From Incurvaria masculella (Eukaryota; Arthropoda; Insecta; Lepidoptera; Incurvariidae): a stretch of DNA of 64,000 bases. The position numbers and the translations under genes were made by a program. The stretch covers positions 3,596,001 to 3,660,000 of the forward strand of contig OX335655.1 of the NCBI GenBank assembly GCA_946894095.1, read 5' to 3'. Every line of letters starts with the position of its first letter. Positions within the stretch are counted from its first letter, which is position 1. The notes below the pieces were generated by a model that was not told the origin of the DNA, made no database searches, and saw only the letters and a program-made list of their open reading frames with translations. Shown one piece after another: positions 1 to 10,591 of the stretch.

Positions 1-446
1 ATAGATTGCACATTGAAGAGGAATCCGCAAAGAAACTTCCCTGGAATGAATCTGTTTTTCGTCGATTTGATCTAAAATTTGTTTGGTCTACATGCTAACA
101 AAGAACTTAAAAATAAACAGAATTACGATAAAGATATCACTATCAGATAATGTAGTGGCGTTGAATGATACCGTGACGGCCAGATAACAGGGTCACTAAA
201 CTTTTTGCCAAACTATGTAAAAACGAACAGTTTCGTAAGCAGCCTTCGATGCATTTGGCCATGCAACTATGTCATCAGTATGTACCTACATCGTTTTTGT
301 TGACATAAAAATATGAAGGTCTCTCACAAGATGAAGTGATGAAGGATTGCATAAAATATTTTTAGATTCGAGCTCTCGAAAAATTAGAACTTTGTTTTTC
401 CTTGTCCCCAATAATGTTGTAAATCCTGAATTATACTATTTCCTAT
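1..446. other. unassigned AT-rich flank
   Basis: No coding exon, RNA gene or recognisable repeat seen. This is the pre-insertion flank of the LINE that follows. Confidence 0.5.
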
Positions 447-457
447 TTTGAATGTAA
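447..457. repeat. target-site duplication, 3' side of LINE
   Basis: TTTGAATGTAA here is identical to 6389-6399. It directly follows the (AATC)n tail of the minus-strand LINE, so it marks the exact 3' insertion boundary. Confidence 0.85.
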
Positions 458-618
458 TTGATTGATTGATTTGTATTATGGCCTCTGTCCTTTTTTTAAA
501 GACAATTTTGCCAGTGTCCAGTTGGCTTCGAGGTAAGTTTGGGCCAATGCCCTAGTTGACTCTGCCAAATACTATGGAGATTCATGTAGGAGTGGTTACC
601 TATAGAACAAAGAAATGA

Positions 619-814
619 CTAGGGCCCCTACTACGAACCCTATCGAGTAGGCGCTATCGAGGAAACGATATCGCCTGTCAAAAATATTGTACGCGTTTGA
701 CAGATGGTATCGAAAGCGCTGTCTATACCATCTGTCAAACGCATACAATATTTTGGACAGGCGATATCGCCTCCTCGATAGTGCCTACTCGATAGGGTTC
801 GTAGTAGGGGGCTA
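619..814. mobile_element. palindromic foldback MITE
   Basis: Two arms of about 90 bp (622-710 and 722-813) are inverted copies with only a few mismatches around a loop of roughly 11 bp, so the transcript would form one long hairpin. Ends read CTAGGGCCCC and GGGGGCTAG. It interrupts the 3' UTR of the LINE, so it is younger than that insertion. No coding capacity. Confidence 0.85.
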
Positions 815-912
815 GGTATCATAATTTTGTAAATTTTACAGACCTGAGATTTGTAGGCAGACAACACAACACAATATATAAATAACACAAATATATTTAC
901 ACACGAGGAATT

Positions 913-3900
913 TTACAGTTTAATGGAATTATTTTTAATAAAATTAAATAATACTTGTAAGGTGGCTGGGTGGCAGAGGGTTAAAAGGTTTTTCATGTTT
1001 GTGGGTAGGGGTATTTTATATCTGGGTAGCACGGTATATAGAGAAGGTTGGATTAGAGGACATGAAAAGAATATATGGTCAAGGTCTCCATCCGCAAGTC
1101 CACACTCACAGAGTGAGGTATCCCTAACCCGTATTTTAAATAGGAATACAGGGGTGCAGCAGTGTCCTAAACGCATTCTGCATATGACAGAGGTTTCCCT
1201 CTTTGTTAAAAGTTTATGTTTTGAAAACCAAGGTTTGATTGGTATCTCAGGTTGCAAGTCTGCATACAGCCGACCTTTTTCTTTGCTTGTATGGGACCAC
1301 TGGCGGTTCCAAACTTTGCGAAGAGCCACTCTAGGGAGAGAGAGCAGATCGTTTGGATATATTTTAAAGTATTTTCTTTCACCAGTCAGTATGGCATCTT
1401 TAGCTATGGAGTCAACCTGTTCATTACCTAAAATACCAATATGGCTAGGCACCCACACAAGTGCCATTTCCTGTTCTTGCTCTATACAACCGACCAGGGC
1501 TTCCTTTATTTCAAATATAATTTTAGATGTTTTGGAAGAGAAGGGGTACTGATGCAAAGCTTGAAGGCAGCTTAGTGAGTCCGACACTATAAGAGTTTTC
1601 TTAAAATTTAAACTGCTGGCCATGGAGATAGCTTCTGCTACGGCCACGCATTCACCAGTGAAGACAGAGCTTTCTGGGGGGCACTTCATTTTCCTGATAG
1701 CCTTAGTGCGTTGATGCAGCATCGCTGCTCCTAGGCAACCAACCTCAGAACGCTTAGATGCATCAGTGTATATGACTTCTGAGTCGAGCCATCGCTGGGA
1801 GATTACTGAGGAGAATACCGTATTGGCGTTGATAGTATTCTTATCAATTCCTATAGAAAATTCTACAGTTGGCTTATAAATTACAGAAAAGTATGGAGTA
1901 CTATATAAAGGGATGGGGTTTGAACGGTGAACAGGTGCCTTGAGGCCTTTAAATCTATTCATGCTCTTAACAAGAGTAGGGTACATTTTCCGGTTCCAGA
2001 AGGGTTTAGAGCGACAGTATTGAGAGAGGAGTTCCAATTTGGGGAAAATATGGTGTGTTGAGAGAGTAGAGGCTCTGTACAGAAACCGATCGGCCAAGTA
2101 TTGCCGCCTCAGGGCGAGAGGGGGTTCTACACACTCGACCTGCATCGCGTTGACTGGAGATGATTTCATAGCCCCAATGATGATTCTCATACTTTTTGAC
2201 TGTATTAGTTCCAATTTCATGAGAGCTCTTTTACTGCATGGTTCGAGCAAAAATGTACCATAATCTAAGTGGCTACGAACAAGAGCATTGTAGAGAAGCC
2301 TCTGAGAGAAAGGGTGAGCTCCCCACCAGACGCCTGAAAGTGTGCGAAGAATATTAATATTTTTCTCACACTTCCCGACAATATATTCGAGGTGGGGGAT
2401 CCCTGTCACCTCCTTTTTAATGGCGATAGGTTTACCAGATATTGTTATAGTGACAGGGGGGATATGACGGCGTCTAGTGAACACAACTATACTGCTCTTT
2501 GTAGCGGATAATTCAAGACCGTGGTCAGACAGCCAGCTATTGAGGGATATTAGTGCATAGTTCAATGATTTTGACGCTTCGGGGACAGATATATTGGAAC
2601 TATAGACAAGTAAATCATCAGCATATTGTAGGATTCTGCAAAATGGAGTGACACTACGGTCAAGATCATAGGTGTATATGTTGTATAGCATGGGGCTAAG
2701 GACAGATCCCTGAGGAAGGCCACGCCATACCACTCTTTGCGCGATCATCTCCCCTTGAACCCTGAGATGAATAGTGCGAGAAACTAAAAGGTTGGAAATG
2801 AAATTCACTAGCTTAACAGGAATCCTCAGCTGGAGCATTTTTTGCCTGAGGACTGGAAGCAAGACACTGTCGTATGCTGCCGAGATGTCTAAAAAGGCAG
2901 CGACAACAGATTCATTTCTCGTTTGTGCAAGCCGAATGTCTGTGTTAAAAACGCTGAGGCTATCAATGGTGCCTCTGCCTTTTCGGAATCCAAATTGAGT
3001 TGGAGCTAATATTTCTCTATTTTCTACAATCCAATCTAACCGATTCTTTAAAAGATGTTCCGCTATTTTAACAAGTGCTGATGATAGGGCAATAGGTCGG
3101 TATGAAGATGGGTCATTAAGATCCTTTTTGGGCTTAGGTAGTGGAATTATGATCTGTGTTTTCCAGTTCTCTGGGACGTTACCAGATTTGAGAACCAGGT
3201 TAATGAGCTTTAAAAAATAAACTAAGGTTTTGGGTTGGGACTTACAAATAAAAGAATATGGAATTCCATCAATTCCCGGAGCTGAGTCCTTAACATGTTC
3301 CAGGACATATAGAAGTTCAGTAAGAGTAAAGTCGGACTCCATATGGTCAAAAGGAGGGGTAGTGGGGAAATATTGGGGGACTTCCTCAGCCTGAGGGGCT
3401 GTGGGAGGGGCCAATTTGTCTAAAAATGGTATAGTCCAGGCTGGTGAATCTGCCTTGTGGGAATTAATATCAGTGAAAACTGACCTATACCTTTTGATAT
3501 TCTTCCATACAATGGATGATTTAGTTGATGGTGAAATGGATGTACAAAAGTGGTGCCACCCCTCACGCTTTTTTTTGCGGAGGAATCGTTTGGCTCGTGC
3601 TTCGTTTTTACGGAAGATAAGAAAATTATCCATCGACATATTGGAACAGTATGTTTTTTCTGACGAATTTCTTATTTTGATTATCTGCGTGCATTCCTTG
3701 TTCCACCTTGAAAGCTTATCAGAAGCGGCATTTTTAAGCGGGATGGTATCATCAGCAGCGCAAGTTAATAATTTTATGAATGAATCATAGCATGTGTCTA
3801 TATTATCTATAGTAGCTATAGGAAGGGTGGTCACCTTGCTCTCTATCAGGCTGCTGAAAGAATACCAATCAGCACTACATATTCTGTATTTAAGAAGTGG

Positions 3901-4575
3901 GGTTATATCCTTTTTTGGCAAAGTTTTTGATGGTAAGGTTATAGAAATCGGAAAGTGGTCGCTACCTCTCGAGAGGTTGGACACGTTCCATGTCATCAGA
4001 GAGGACAATATTGTAGAGCATAAGGTTAAGTCCACAGCACTAGCCCTCTGGTTTGGGGGGACTCTTCGGGTAGGTGAACCATCATTTAAGATGCATATAT
4101 TTTGGTCATCTATTAAATTTACGAGCCTTGTTCCAAATGAGTCCTGTTGGGGTGAGCCCCATAAGGGGTGGTGACAATTAAAATCACCCAAAACGACAAA
4201 TGGGGCTGGCAAACTATTAAATATTGAGGTCAGCTCCTGTATGATTGAGGGTAAAGGGTGGGGGACATATATACATAGGAAGGTAATGTCATTCGCCCGC
4301 ACAGCCACAGCATTAAAATTGTTGCTATGTGGGGGAAGGGGCACCTGAGAATAGGGAATGGTGTTCTTAACTAACAGGGCACAACCGCCCCATCCATCAT
4401 CTCTGTCGTCACGAACGCAGGAGTGTCCAGATACTCTAAAAAGAGAGCCTGGCTTTAACCATGTCTCCGTGACGGCAGTGATTATGGGGTTATATTTATT
4501 GAATAAAAAGATAATTTCATGTTTTTTATCCCGTATGCTTCGTGTATTCCATTGGAGCAGGTTGATTGGTTCCAT
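913..4575 (-). CDS. LINE ORF2: endonuclease-reverse transcriptase-RNase H
   Basis: Open frame of 1,220 codons encoding the replication protein of the I-type LINE. An APE-type endonuclease is at about residues 1-220 (LLQWNTRSI near the N terminus, VVLGDFNCHHPLWGS, RGSDHFPI). The reverse transcriptase is at about 400-700, with PLPKPKKD, SYRPIALSS, GLPQGSVLSP and the catalytic YADDLLVYSS. The RNase H domain is at about 960-1,090 (VIYTDASKRS, TGECVAVAEA, VSDSLSCLQA, HIGILGNEQVDS). A C-terminal CECG...H...C motif follows, as in I-group elements. All catalytic residues I can place are present and the frame is unbroken. The start codon overlaps the end of ORF1 by 50 nt in the +1 frame, suggesting reinitiation or coupled translation. 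Confidence 0.92.
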   Translation of the reverse strand: MEPINLLQWNTRSIRDKKHEIIFLFNKYNPIITAVTETWLKPGSLFRVSGHSCVRDDRDDGWGGCALLVKNTIPYSQVPLPPHSNNFNAVAVRANDITFLCIYVPHPLPSIIQELTSIFNSLPAPFVVLGDFNCHHPLWGSPQQDSFGTRLVNLIDDQNICILNDGSPTRRVPPNQRASAVDLTLCSTILSSLMTWNVSNLSRGSDHFPISITLPSKTLPKKDITPLLKYRICSADWYSFSSLIESKVTTLPIATIDNIDTCYDSFIKLLTCAADDTIPLKNAASDKLSRWNKECTQIIKIRNSSEKTYCSNMSMDNFLIFRKNEARAKRFLRKKKREGWHHFCTSISPSTKSSIVWKNIKRYRSVFTDINSHKADSPAWTIPFLDKLAPPTAPQAEEVPQYFPTTPPFDHMESDFTLTELLYVLEHVKDSAPGIDGIPYSFICKSQPKTLVYFLKLINLVLKSGNVPENWKTQIIIPLPKPKKDLNDPSSYRPIALSSALVKIAEHLLKNRLDWIVENREILAPTQFGFRKGRGTIDSLSVFNTDIRLAQTRNESVVAAFLDISAAYDSVLLPVLRQKMLQLRIPVKLVNFISNLLVSRTIHLRVQGEMIAQRVVWRGLPQGSVLSPMLYNIYTYDLDRSVTPFCRILQYADDLLVYSSNISVPEASKSLNYALISLNSWLSDHGLELSATKSSIVVFTRRRHIPPVTITISGKPIAIKKEVTGIPHLEYIVGKCEKNINILRTLSGVWWGAHPFSQRLLYNALVRSHLDYGTFLLEPCSKRALMKLELIQSKSMRIIIGAMKSSPVNAMQVECVEPPLALRRQYLADRFLYRASTLSTHHIFPKLELLSQYCRSKPFWNRKMYPTLVKSMNRFKGLKAPVHRSNPIPLYSTPYFSVIYKPTVEFSIGIDKNTINANTVFSSVISQRWLDSEVIYTDASKRSEVGCLGAAMLHQRTKAIRKMKCPPESSVFTGECVAVAEAISMASSLNFKKTLIVSDSLSCLQALHQYPFSSKTSKIIFEIKEALVGCIEQEQEMALVWVPSHIGILGNEQVDSIAKDAILTGERKYFKIYPNDLLSLPRVALRKVWNRQWSHTSKEKGRLYADLQPEIPIKPWFSKHKLLTKRETSVICRMRLGHCCTPVFLFKIRVRDTSLCECGLADGDLDHIFFSCPLIQPSLYTVLPRYKIPLPTNMKNLLTLCHPATLQVLFNFIKNNSIKL

Positions 4576-6206
4576 AGGTCATTTTGGCAAGTGTACGAAG
4601 ATGTTTGGCAACGTTGTACGGTAATTGGGATTGAGATGATATAAGTGAGATGAGTGTAATAAGCAATGTTTCAAGGATAGAGCTATCTGAGGATGTTGGA
4701 GTGTTATTATTACTGGGAGTTAGGGCACATCCATTTACTGGGGTTGGAGGAGTAAAACTATTTAGTATGTCCCGGTGTGCTGATTTATCAAAACTTGGGG
4801 ACAGAGGGGCATGTGACTTGGGTTTCAAAAAAACAGTTTTACGGTAGGAGGAATTTTGGGAACTGGTAGGTTGCTTATTAGAGGCTGCTTCTGCGTATGA
4901 CCCCCTGGGAGGTCCAGTTTTTCTAGCAGCTTCTGCGTACGATATAGATTCATCGGCCATTAAACTTTTGATATTTTGTTGTCTGCCATGCTCAGAGCAC
5001 ACTTTACTGGTGGCCACGTGGCTACCTGAGCATGAGAGACAGAAAAAGTCTTTGACATTGCAGGAATCGCCAGAATGCGTGTCTCCACATTTGTAGCAGC
5101 GAGGTGTCGATCTGCATTGTAGTTTAGTATGTCCAAATCGACAACAGTTGTGACATTGTACTGTAGGGTAGTTGTATTTTTCAATGGGCAGTGAATTGTG
5201 ACAGCAGAAAACTCTATTTGGTAGAACTTGTCCATCGAATGTAAGAACCACTGTTTGCGATGGATTCCAGGTAGTGGTACCTTCGGAAATGGACTTATAG
5301 TTCAGCCTTCTGATTTTAATAATTTTGCCACAACCTTTGGGAACGGCCACACATTCTAAAATATCCTCTTCAGACCAGTCTGCGGGGATCTGTCTGACCA
5401 GACCCATTCTAGTAACATTATAAGTGGGGATTATGGCCCTATATTTTTGGGTACTTAAAAAGTCGCTACTTAGAAAAGCATTTGCATACTCAGCTGATCG
5501 AAATTCTACAGAAATTCGGTTGCGACCTAAGCTTTTGACTCCTCCTTGGGAGATATTGCCAACCTTGTGCTGCATTAAGAGGCGCCCGAATTTAATATGG
5601 TGAATTGTCGTGCCTGCCGAGGGATCTGCCTCTACCCGGAAGATGTGTACCAAGAATGGTCCACTATCGGTGCAGTTGTAAAATTGTCTGCCGATTTGAG
5701 GGGATGAATACTGAGTCTGAGAGGGTGAAGGAGGGATAGGTTGGGAGGGAGGGATAGTTTGAGACGGGGGGGGGGGTGCTTTGGGAAGTTAAGGAGTGTG
5801 TGTCAGAAATGGTTTGGGGGAGAACAGAATTATTTTTTGATGTATCAGAAAGAGTGGATATTTTATTGGAAATCTTTCTGTCTTTGTTGGGAGTTAGGGC
5901 TTGAGCTTTACGTCTAGTCCGAGCAAGGTCCTTATCTGATTCGTCCGAGGAGATGTAGATTTTAGTTTTCCTTTTTCTTTGCCGTTCGACAGTACCGTCA
6001 TTTGAACAGTCCATGTCGTCTGAGGTGTTAACTGTGGTATATGCTGCTGGGGACGGAGTGGATGAATACTGTGGAATAAGGGAAGGAGACCCGTCACGGG
6101 ACTCGACATCGCGAGCTGCAGCTGATACCGCTAACTCTAGATCTCGATCAGAGACCTGGCCCCCACCGGGGTCCGCCGGTCCCTGATCCCTCGCAACTTT
6201 ATCCAT
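4526..6206 (-). pseudogene. LINE ORF1 (Gag-like, zinc knuckles), frameshifted
   Basis: Nucleic-acid-binding ORF1 of the same LINE, read in two frames. The upstream part (6206 to about 5664, 180 codons) is a low-complexity Ser/Pro/Asp-rich N terminus beginning MDKVARDQGP. The downstream part (open to 4526) begins inside YNCTDSGPFLVHIFRV and carries CCHC-type knuckles (CHNCCRFGHTKLQC, CYKCGDTHSGDSC, CLSCSGSHVATSKVC). The two parts are one frame apart, and an 11-residue run of G on the + strand (5766-5776) lies just upstream of the junction, so a one-base slippage is the likely cause. Either this copy is broken in ORF1, the tract is a sequencing or assembly error, or the family shifts frame there. 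Confidence 0.8.
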
Positions 6207-6388
6207 ATCCGTGCATGTAGGAAATGGTCAATAGAATAATTATATATATACGTACAGTTATAGGACGTCACAAAACACAAAACAACACAAAACAAATCTC
6301 AAGGGTCTTTAAACCGAGAAATAAGCAAAAAAACCACGAGCCGACTCACTAACACATGTGGTAACCATAGAGAGCGGCGGCAGAGTCC

Positions 6389-6399
6389 TTTGAATGTAA
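6389..6399. repeat. target-site duplication, 5' side of LINE
   Basis: TTTGAATGTAA, identical to 447-457. It fixes the 5' end of the LINE at 6388. Confidence 0.85.
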
Positions 6400-6897
6400 A
6401 AGTGTGATGGTTGATTAGTCCTTTTTTCATGCAGCAACAGGGCAGAAGCCTTTTTTGCACACAGATAGTTTATGGGCTGGAGAGTGACATATACTTATTT
6501 TTTATACAGGATAAAAAAAAAATCTAGTCACGAGTGTAGTCAGGTACCACAACTAGTATTTATAAATGTATATAGCTGACCGTGGATGGCTAATACCTAC
6601 TGTCATATTTTCCCACCACATCACGTTCCCAAAGAAACTAGGCACCATGCCATGACCTTTCCTTATATTTGAGTGGTAGGTGGTTATGTGATAGTTTTTT
6701 TTTTTCTTTACAAATGTTTATGTGCTAATTTGTTAATGGTTCTAAATTGGGGTTGGGAAAAAAGAAATCTATTTTCTTTATTTCTTTTTTCTATACTAAT
6801 GTTATAAAGCTGAAGAGTTTCTTTTTATTTTGCTCTTTTTAGCTTTTCCTTTTTTTTTTCTTTCTTTTCTTAGTCGGATTTATTTTTTTATTTTCAT
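6400..6897. other. intergenic, with SINE tail fragment
   Basis: AT- and T-rich sequence without a gene. At about 6585-6680 there is an antisense fragment of the SINE 3' body described at 35461 (GGATGGCTAATACC, ...CATGCCATGACCTTTCC...). Confidence 0.5.
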
Positions 6898-7438
6898 TTA
6901 AGTTGGACCATCCCGTTCGACTCACCATACAAACGGGGAAAGAAGATCACGCCCACATTTCTTGTCAGAGATTTCATGAAATAGCTTTATTTGATCGAAC
7001 TAGATGTCTGATGACCGTTGACATTGTAAAATTGTGTTTGGTTTCTAAGTTATAAGGTCCGAAAGTTCGAATTTTTCGCGCGTTTTATACAATAACTTTG
7101 GAGGTGGATTACGCAATGATAAAGTAAGAACATCTTCAAAAGATTAGTCATCAGACATAGCTTAATTAATCAAGGTTTATAAATTATTTGGTTTTTGTTA
7201 GATTTTTGACTACAGTGGCCGTGGTTTACTTTTAGCTATAAGTCGTTTTGTAATTAAAATTTTCGTAAATCTTACCAAATCATACACTATGCACATTGTC
7301 TTTTATGTGGACATGTTGGACCCTCCTCATCACGGAGCCTGTCTTTTTCTTTGAAACAGAGAAGGTTCCGGAGTCCAACAGCACGGTTTAGTACCGTGCC
7401 CGCGAATGAGTTAGTCCCGCCGGGTTGGGCCACCTTAA
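6898..7438 (+). mobile_element. TTAA-bounded MITE, family A
   Basis: About 541 bp, starting TTAAGTTGGACCATCCCG and ending CGGGTTGGGCCACCTTAA, i.e. imperfect terminal inverted repeats with TTAA at both tips. Other copies are at 29336, 40482, 42848 and (reverse) 48286-48656. TTAA ends are typical of piggyBac-type target sites. No transposase is encoded. Confidence 0.85.
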
Positions 7439-7909
7439 GAACGGCCCGTAAGCTATGGTCCCCATACAAACGTAGCTTACTAATCATTTGGAAACCGCTA
7501 TTCCAATTAAATTGATATTTAATATCTAATATCAGGTAACAAACATCTGTGTCTGCATGCTTTTGTTTTTTTGAAAAATCCAAACCGAATGAAATGAAAG
7601 CAAAAAGAGAATCTTCATACGAATTTTGTTTTCTCTGTGGTTTGACCCAGAATACATTTACCGAAAAAACAAAGGCATGCAGACACAGATATTTGTAGCC
7701 TAATATTAGATACCAAATATCAAGTAAGTTGGAACAGTGGTTTTCAAATCATTAGTAAACTACGTTTGTATGGGAGGCGAAATTTTCAGGTGCTTATGGG
7801 CCGATCTTAAGGTCGGCCCGTAAGCACCTGAATTTTTTTCCAAATGAAGTTTCCAAATGATTAGTAAACTACGTTTGTATGGGGAGCATAGCTTACGGGC
7901 CGTTCTTAA
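7435..7909 (+). mobile_element. TTAA-bounded MITE, family B
   Basis: Starts TTAAGAACGGCCCGTAAGC and ends GCTTACGGGCCGTTCTTAA, a near-perfect terminal inverted repeat, with internal inverted blocks (GCATGCAGACACAGATATTT and its complement). It shares its left TTAA with the family A copy. Copies: 12336-12514, 15470-15844, 34518-34878, and a fragment at 48196. No coding capacity. Confidence 0.85.
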
Positions 7910-8029
7910 TAGCCCAATTCTTGAGAAAGGTTACGGGCTAAACATTACGCTTAGGAGCCGGGAAAAAGATAAGTCAGAAAGAATGCTATGCTAAAATGAT
8001 GCAATATCGCATGCGGGTGATGCGACGCA

Positions 8030-8450
8030 GTGACCGAGGGCGCATTTTACCAGAGCCCCTCTCGAGTGATTTCGCAAAACGAAATTGACCCGAGCGGAGC
8101 CAGGAACCTCGGCCGGAATCCAGCTAGTCTATCTAGACTCCTCTCCCGACAAATGGTCTATCGGGTGTGCTCGAATCTCTCTGGCGGTGTACCGGCGCGT
8201 CGTGGCCCCCGCGTCCGCTGAAACGATAGGCGCGTTCGGGGTTCAACGATCTGTCTGCATTGTGCCGGCTCGGCGGAGGCGGCCGCGGTGCGGCGGCGTT
8301 CGCGCGGTTACAGTTAGCTCGCTGGCGGCGGTGTGCGCGCGCTGTCCGACCGCGCGCGACGTCGCGCGCGCTGGCCGGCGAGCGCGAAGGGACGGTAGAG
8401 GCGACCGAAATCAGTTCGTATGGGAGCGGCGTGTGTAGGCTTCGGCAAAT
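8030..8450 (+). promoter_or_regulatory. CpG-rich block, candidate lqf promoter / 5' exon
   Basis: Dense in CG dinucleotides (CGCGCGACGTCGCGCGCG and similar) inside AT-rich sequence. It is the only such block upstream of lqf that does not look repetitive. The first lqf coding exon is preceded directly by a splice acceptor, so a non-coding first exon must lie upstream, and this is the best candidate I can see. The overlapping open frames here look like a by-product of GC content. Strand and role are inference. Confidence 0.3.
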
Positions 8451-8834
8451 TGCTATATCAACCCAAATATCTAGTTCCGCGCTGATTTAATAAACTTTTT
8501 TTTTTTCAAAAGCCGATATGGGTGCTGAATAAAGAAAGGTACTCTGAAAAGCTAAATGCACCTCACCTCGCGAGAACTGCGGGGACCTGTACCTACTTGC
8601 TACCTACTGTACCTATTTTAAAAGAAAATAAAACAAAGAACCCGTTAATCCATATTACTATGGTAATGGACTAAAAAAATAAAAAATAAAAAAATAATGT
8701 GTTACCAAATACGATTTAAATAACTTTCCACGTGCAAACAAAACACGATCAACTTAAACTAATGAAAAATAAGATTTAGACATATCAGCTTAGGCTGCCT
8801 GTCTAAAATAAATAAATAAATACTTCTTTGATTT
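8451..8834. other. unassigned AT-rich spacer
   Basis: Nothing recognisable beyond short A/T runs. Confidence 0.4.
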
Positions 8835-9050
8835 CTTGCTTTTTTTTATGGAACTTGACATGGATGGCAGCTACCACACAACTACCGTTATGATATTAGC
8901 CCAATACACCACGTTTCCGAAGGAATTACGTTCCCTTTATGAGCTATATAGGATGGAAAACACGGACAATTTTTCATTGTCGCTTCAATCAAAGTTTCAT
9001 TCAATGCGGTGGTATCAACCCGGTTGGGCTTAGGGACCTATACTATTACA
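8835..9050 (-). mobile_element. SINE body, antisense, head missing
   Basis: Reverse copy of the shared SINE 3' body: poly(T) then GACATGGATGGCAGCTACC, the AATACACCACGTTTCC block, CCATCC-type repeat text and the CCCGGTTGGGCTTAGG block. The Pol III promoter head is not present. Confidence 0.75.
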
Positions 9051-9844
9051 TGAGTAGCTGGTGTAGATTGAAGGTCCTGCCAAAACTGACACAAAGGGAG
9101 TCCACAAAACACTTAACAAAATTAGTTTTGATGAGTGATTCATTTTTTAAATTGTGTTTATCATCGTTCAAACCATTGCAAAATACAGCTCCGCAGTACG
9201 TGGAGCGTGTGTGTGTATACAGATTAAAACTTAAGATAAGATTGGCCTGAAAGTATAGAGTAATAGACATTGACTGGCGCGGCAGGCGCTCGCGCTCGCA
9301 CCGCAGTTGGAGGTGTTCAGAAGCCTTCTGTTTGCTTTTCCCTACAGTTAAACTACAGCGGACATAGGACATATGACTTTTTTTGAAAAGTGGATTGTTT
9401 AGTGCGTGGACATTCAAGATAACTCGAAGGTAATAAACACCGAAGAGAAAGGACGGAGAAGTGGCATGCGGTCGTTATTGCATCCCCGCTAAATGGTCAA
9501 AAGGACCATGTGATTGTATGGGAATTCATCGGCGCGTCATATGCCACACAGTCGAAAAATCGACACCGTGCGCGGGGTGTTCTCTAAAATAGCGTTCGTC
9601 AATTCAGTTCACACCCACACAAACCCTCAAATACGTCTGCGATTATGTATGCATGTGGCATGGACATTTAAGTGTGACTGGTAGTTTTTGAAAATTGGAG
9701 ACAGCGCATCCCATAGTAGGCGTGCTCTATGCCCGTATCTCCTTCCTTCTATAGTAATAAATTATGTAATTGAAAGCAGTGAACAATGTAAAGCGTGGAA
9801 GCGTAACTTCATAGAATAAGGGAAAATTTAATTATTCATAAAAG
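9051..9844. other. unassigned spacer
   Basis: No exon seen. There are patches of higher GC around 9270-9300 and 9470-9620, with a TTCAGTTCACAC start-site-like sequence near 9601. I cannot assign a role. Confidence 0.35.
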
Positions 9845-9957
9845 GGAAGGACCTGGCATGGCACCTAATTCCTTCGGGAATGTGGTGTATTGGGCTAATA
9901 TCATAACGGTAGTTGTCTGGTATTAGCCATCCATGTTAGGTTGCATGAAAAAAAACG
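9845..9957 (+). mobile_element. SINE 3' tail fragment
   Basis: GGAAGGACCTGGCATGGCAC through GGTATTAGCCATCCATG and a terminal A run, matching the last 110 bp of the SINE at 35461. Confidence 0.75.
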
Positions 9958-10262
9958 AGCGACTGAAGTTCCGTTGTGCATTTTCATGTTGTCACAACTG
10001 AAGGAGATACTAATAAGATATCCCTTTCTGTCATGTGGACGTTGAGCTTAGAGTAAACAGACTTTCTCATCTATTGTATAATATGCACATTGCAGAGACG
10101 AATACATTATATATACATATGCTACATTGGATTTTTTATTTAGTCTATTTTTTTCGAAATGCAACATTACCATGACTAGTAATATTTCTAGGTCATTTTT
10201 CAGGTACTTTTTTTAATGACAAATTTCCAACAGCTATCTTTAACTGTCCCTATCCCAGCTAT

Positions 10263-10591
10263 CCCAGCTGTCACCTAAATTGACGTTTACGTCAAACCGA
10301 TCGAATGGCGTTTTCAAATGTATGGAGAAATTGAAGAGCGCGCGCAGTGGGCATTAAGCGAACTAACATTTGCGAGTCGGAGTTTGATTTGACAGCTTAC
10401 TCAACGTTGCCGTAAATATGTGTCGACGTTGCCGTTTACGCCAACTCCACGTTTTCATACATATCGGAAGTCCAAGTTTAACTTTGCCAGCTTGAAGAAG
10501 TAAAACCACAGAATATCAATTAAAAACTTGGAGTTTGACGTTTTTACGGAACTTCGAAGTTCCGTAAACGCCAATTTAGGTGACAGCTGGG
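10263..10591. mobile_element. MITE family D
   Basis: About 330 bp with terminal inverted repeats reading CCCAGCTGTCACCTAAATTG on the left and its complement on the right (one mismatch further in). A second copy is at 60910-61218. No ORF. Flanks give no clear target duplication. Confidence 0.8.

Larger units (their letters stand above)
458..6388 (-). mobile_element. full-length I-type non-LTR retrotransposon
   Basis: A complete LINE of about 5.93 kb in reverse orientation, bounded by identical 11-bp duplications (TTTGAATGTAA). Read on the minus strand it starts with a 5' UTR beginning GGACTCTGCCGCC at 6388, then an ORF1 with zinc knuckles (6206-4526), an ORF2 with endonuclease, reverse transcriptase and RNase H (4575-913), and a 3' UTR ending in a short ATCA repeat at 458. 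A palindromic MITE (619-814) lies inside the 3' UTR. The RNase H domain, Gag-like ORF1 and overlapping ORFs point to the I superfamily; the exact clade is not resolved. The clean duplications and uninterrupted ORF2 suggest a recent insertion. Confidence 0.9.

Noticed and set aside
923..4174. Open frames on + opposite the I-type LINE
   Set aside because: Antisense shadows of ORF2, which has all catalytic motifs in its own frame.
8085..8438. 117-codon frame on + in the CpG block
   Set aside because: Arg/Ala/Val-rich in the manner of any GC-rich stretch, with no domain or homologue recognised.
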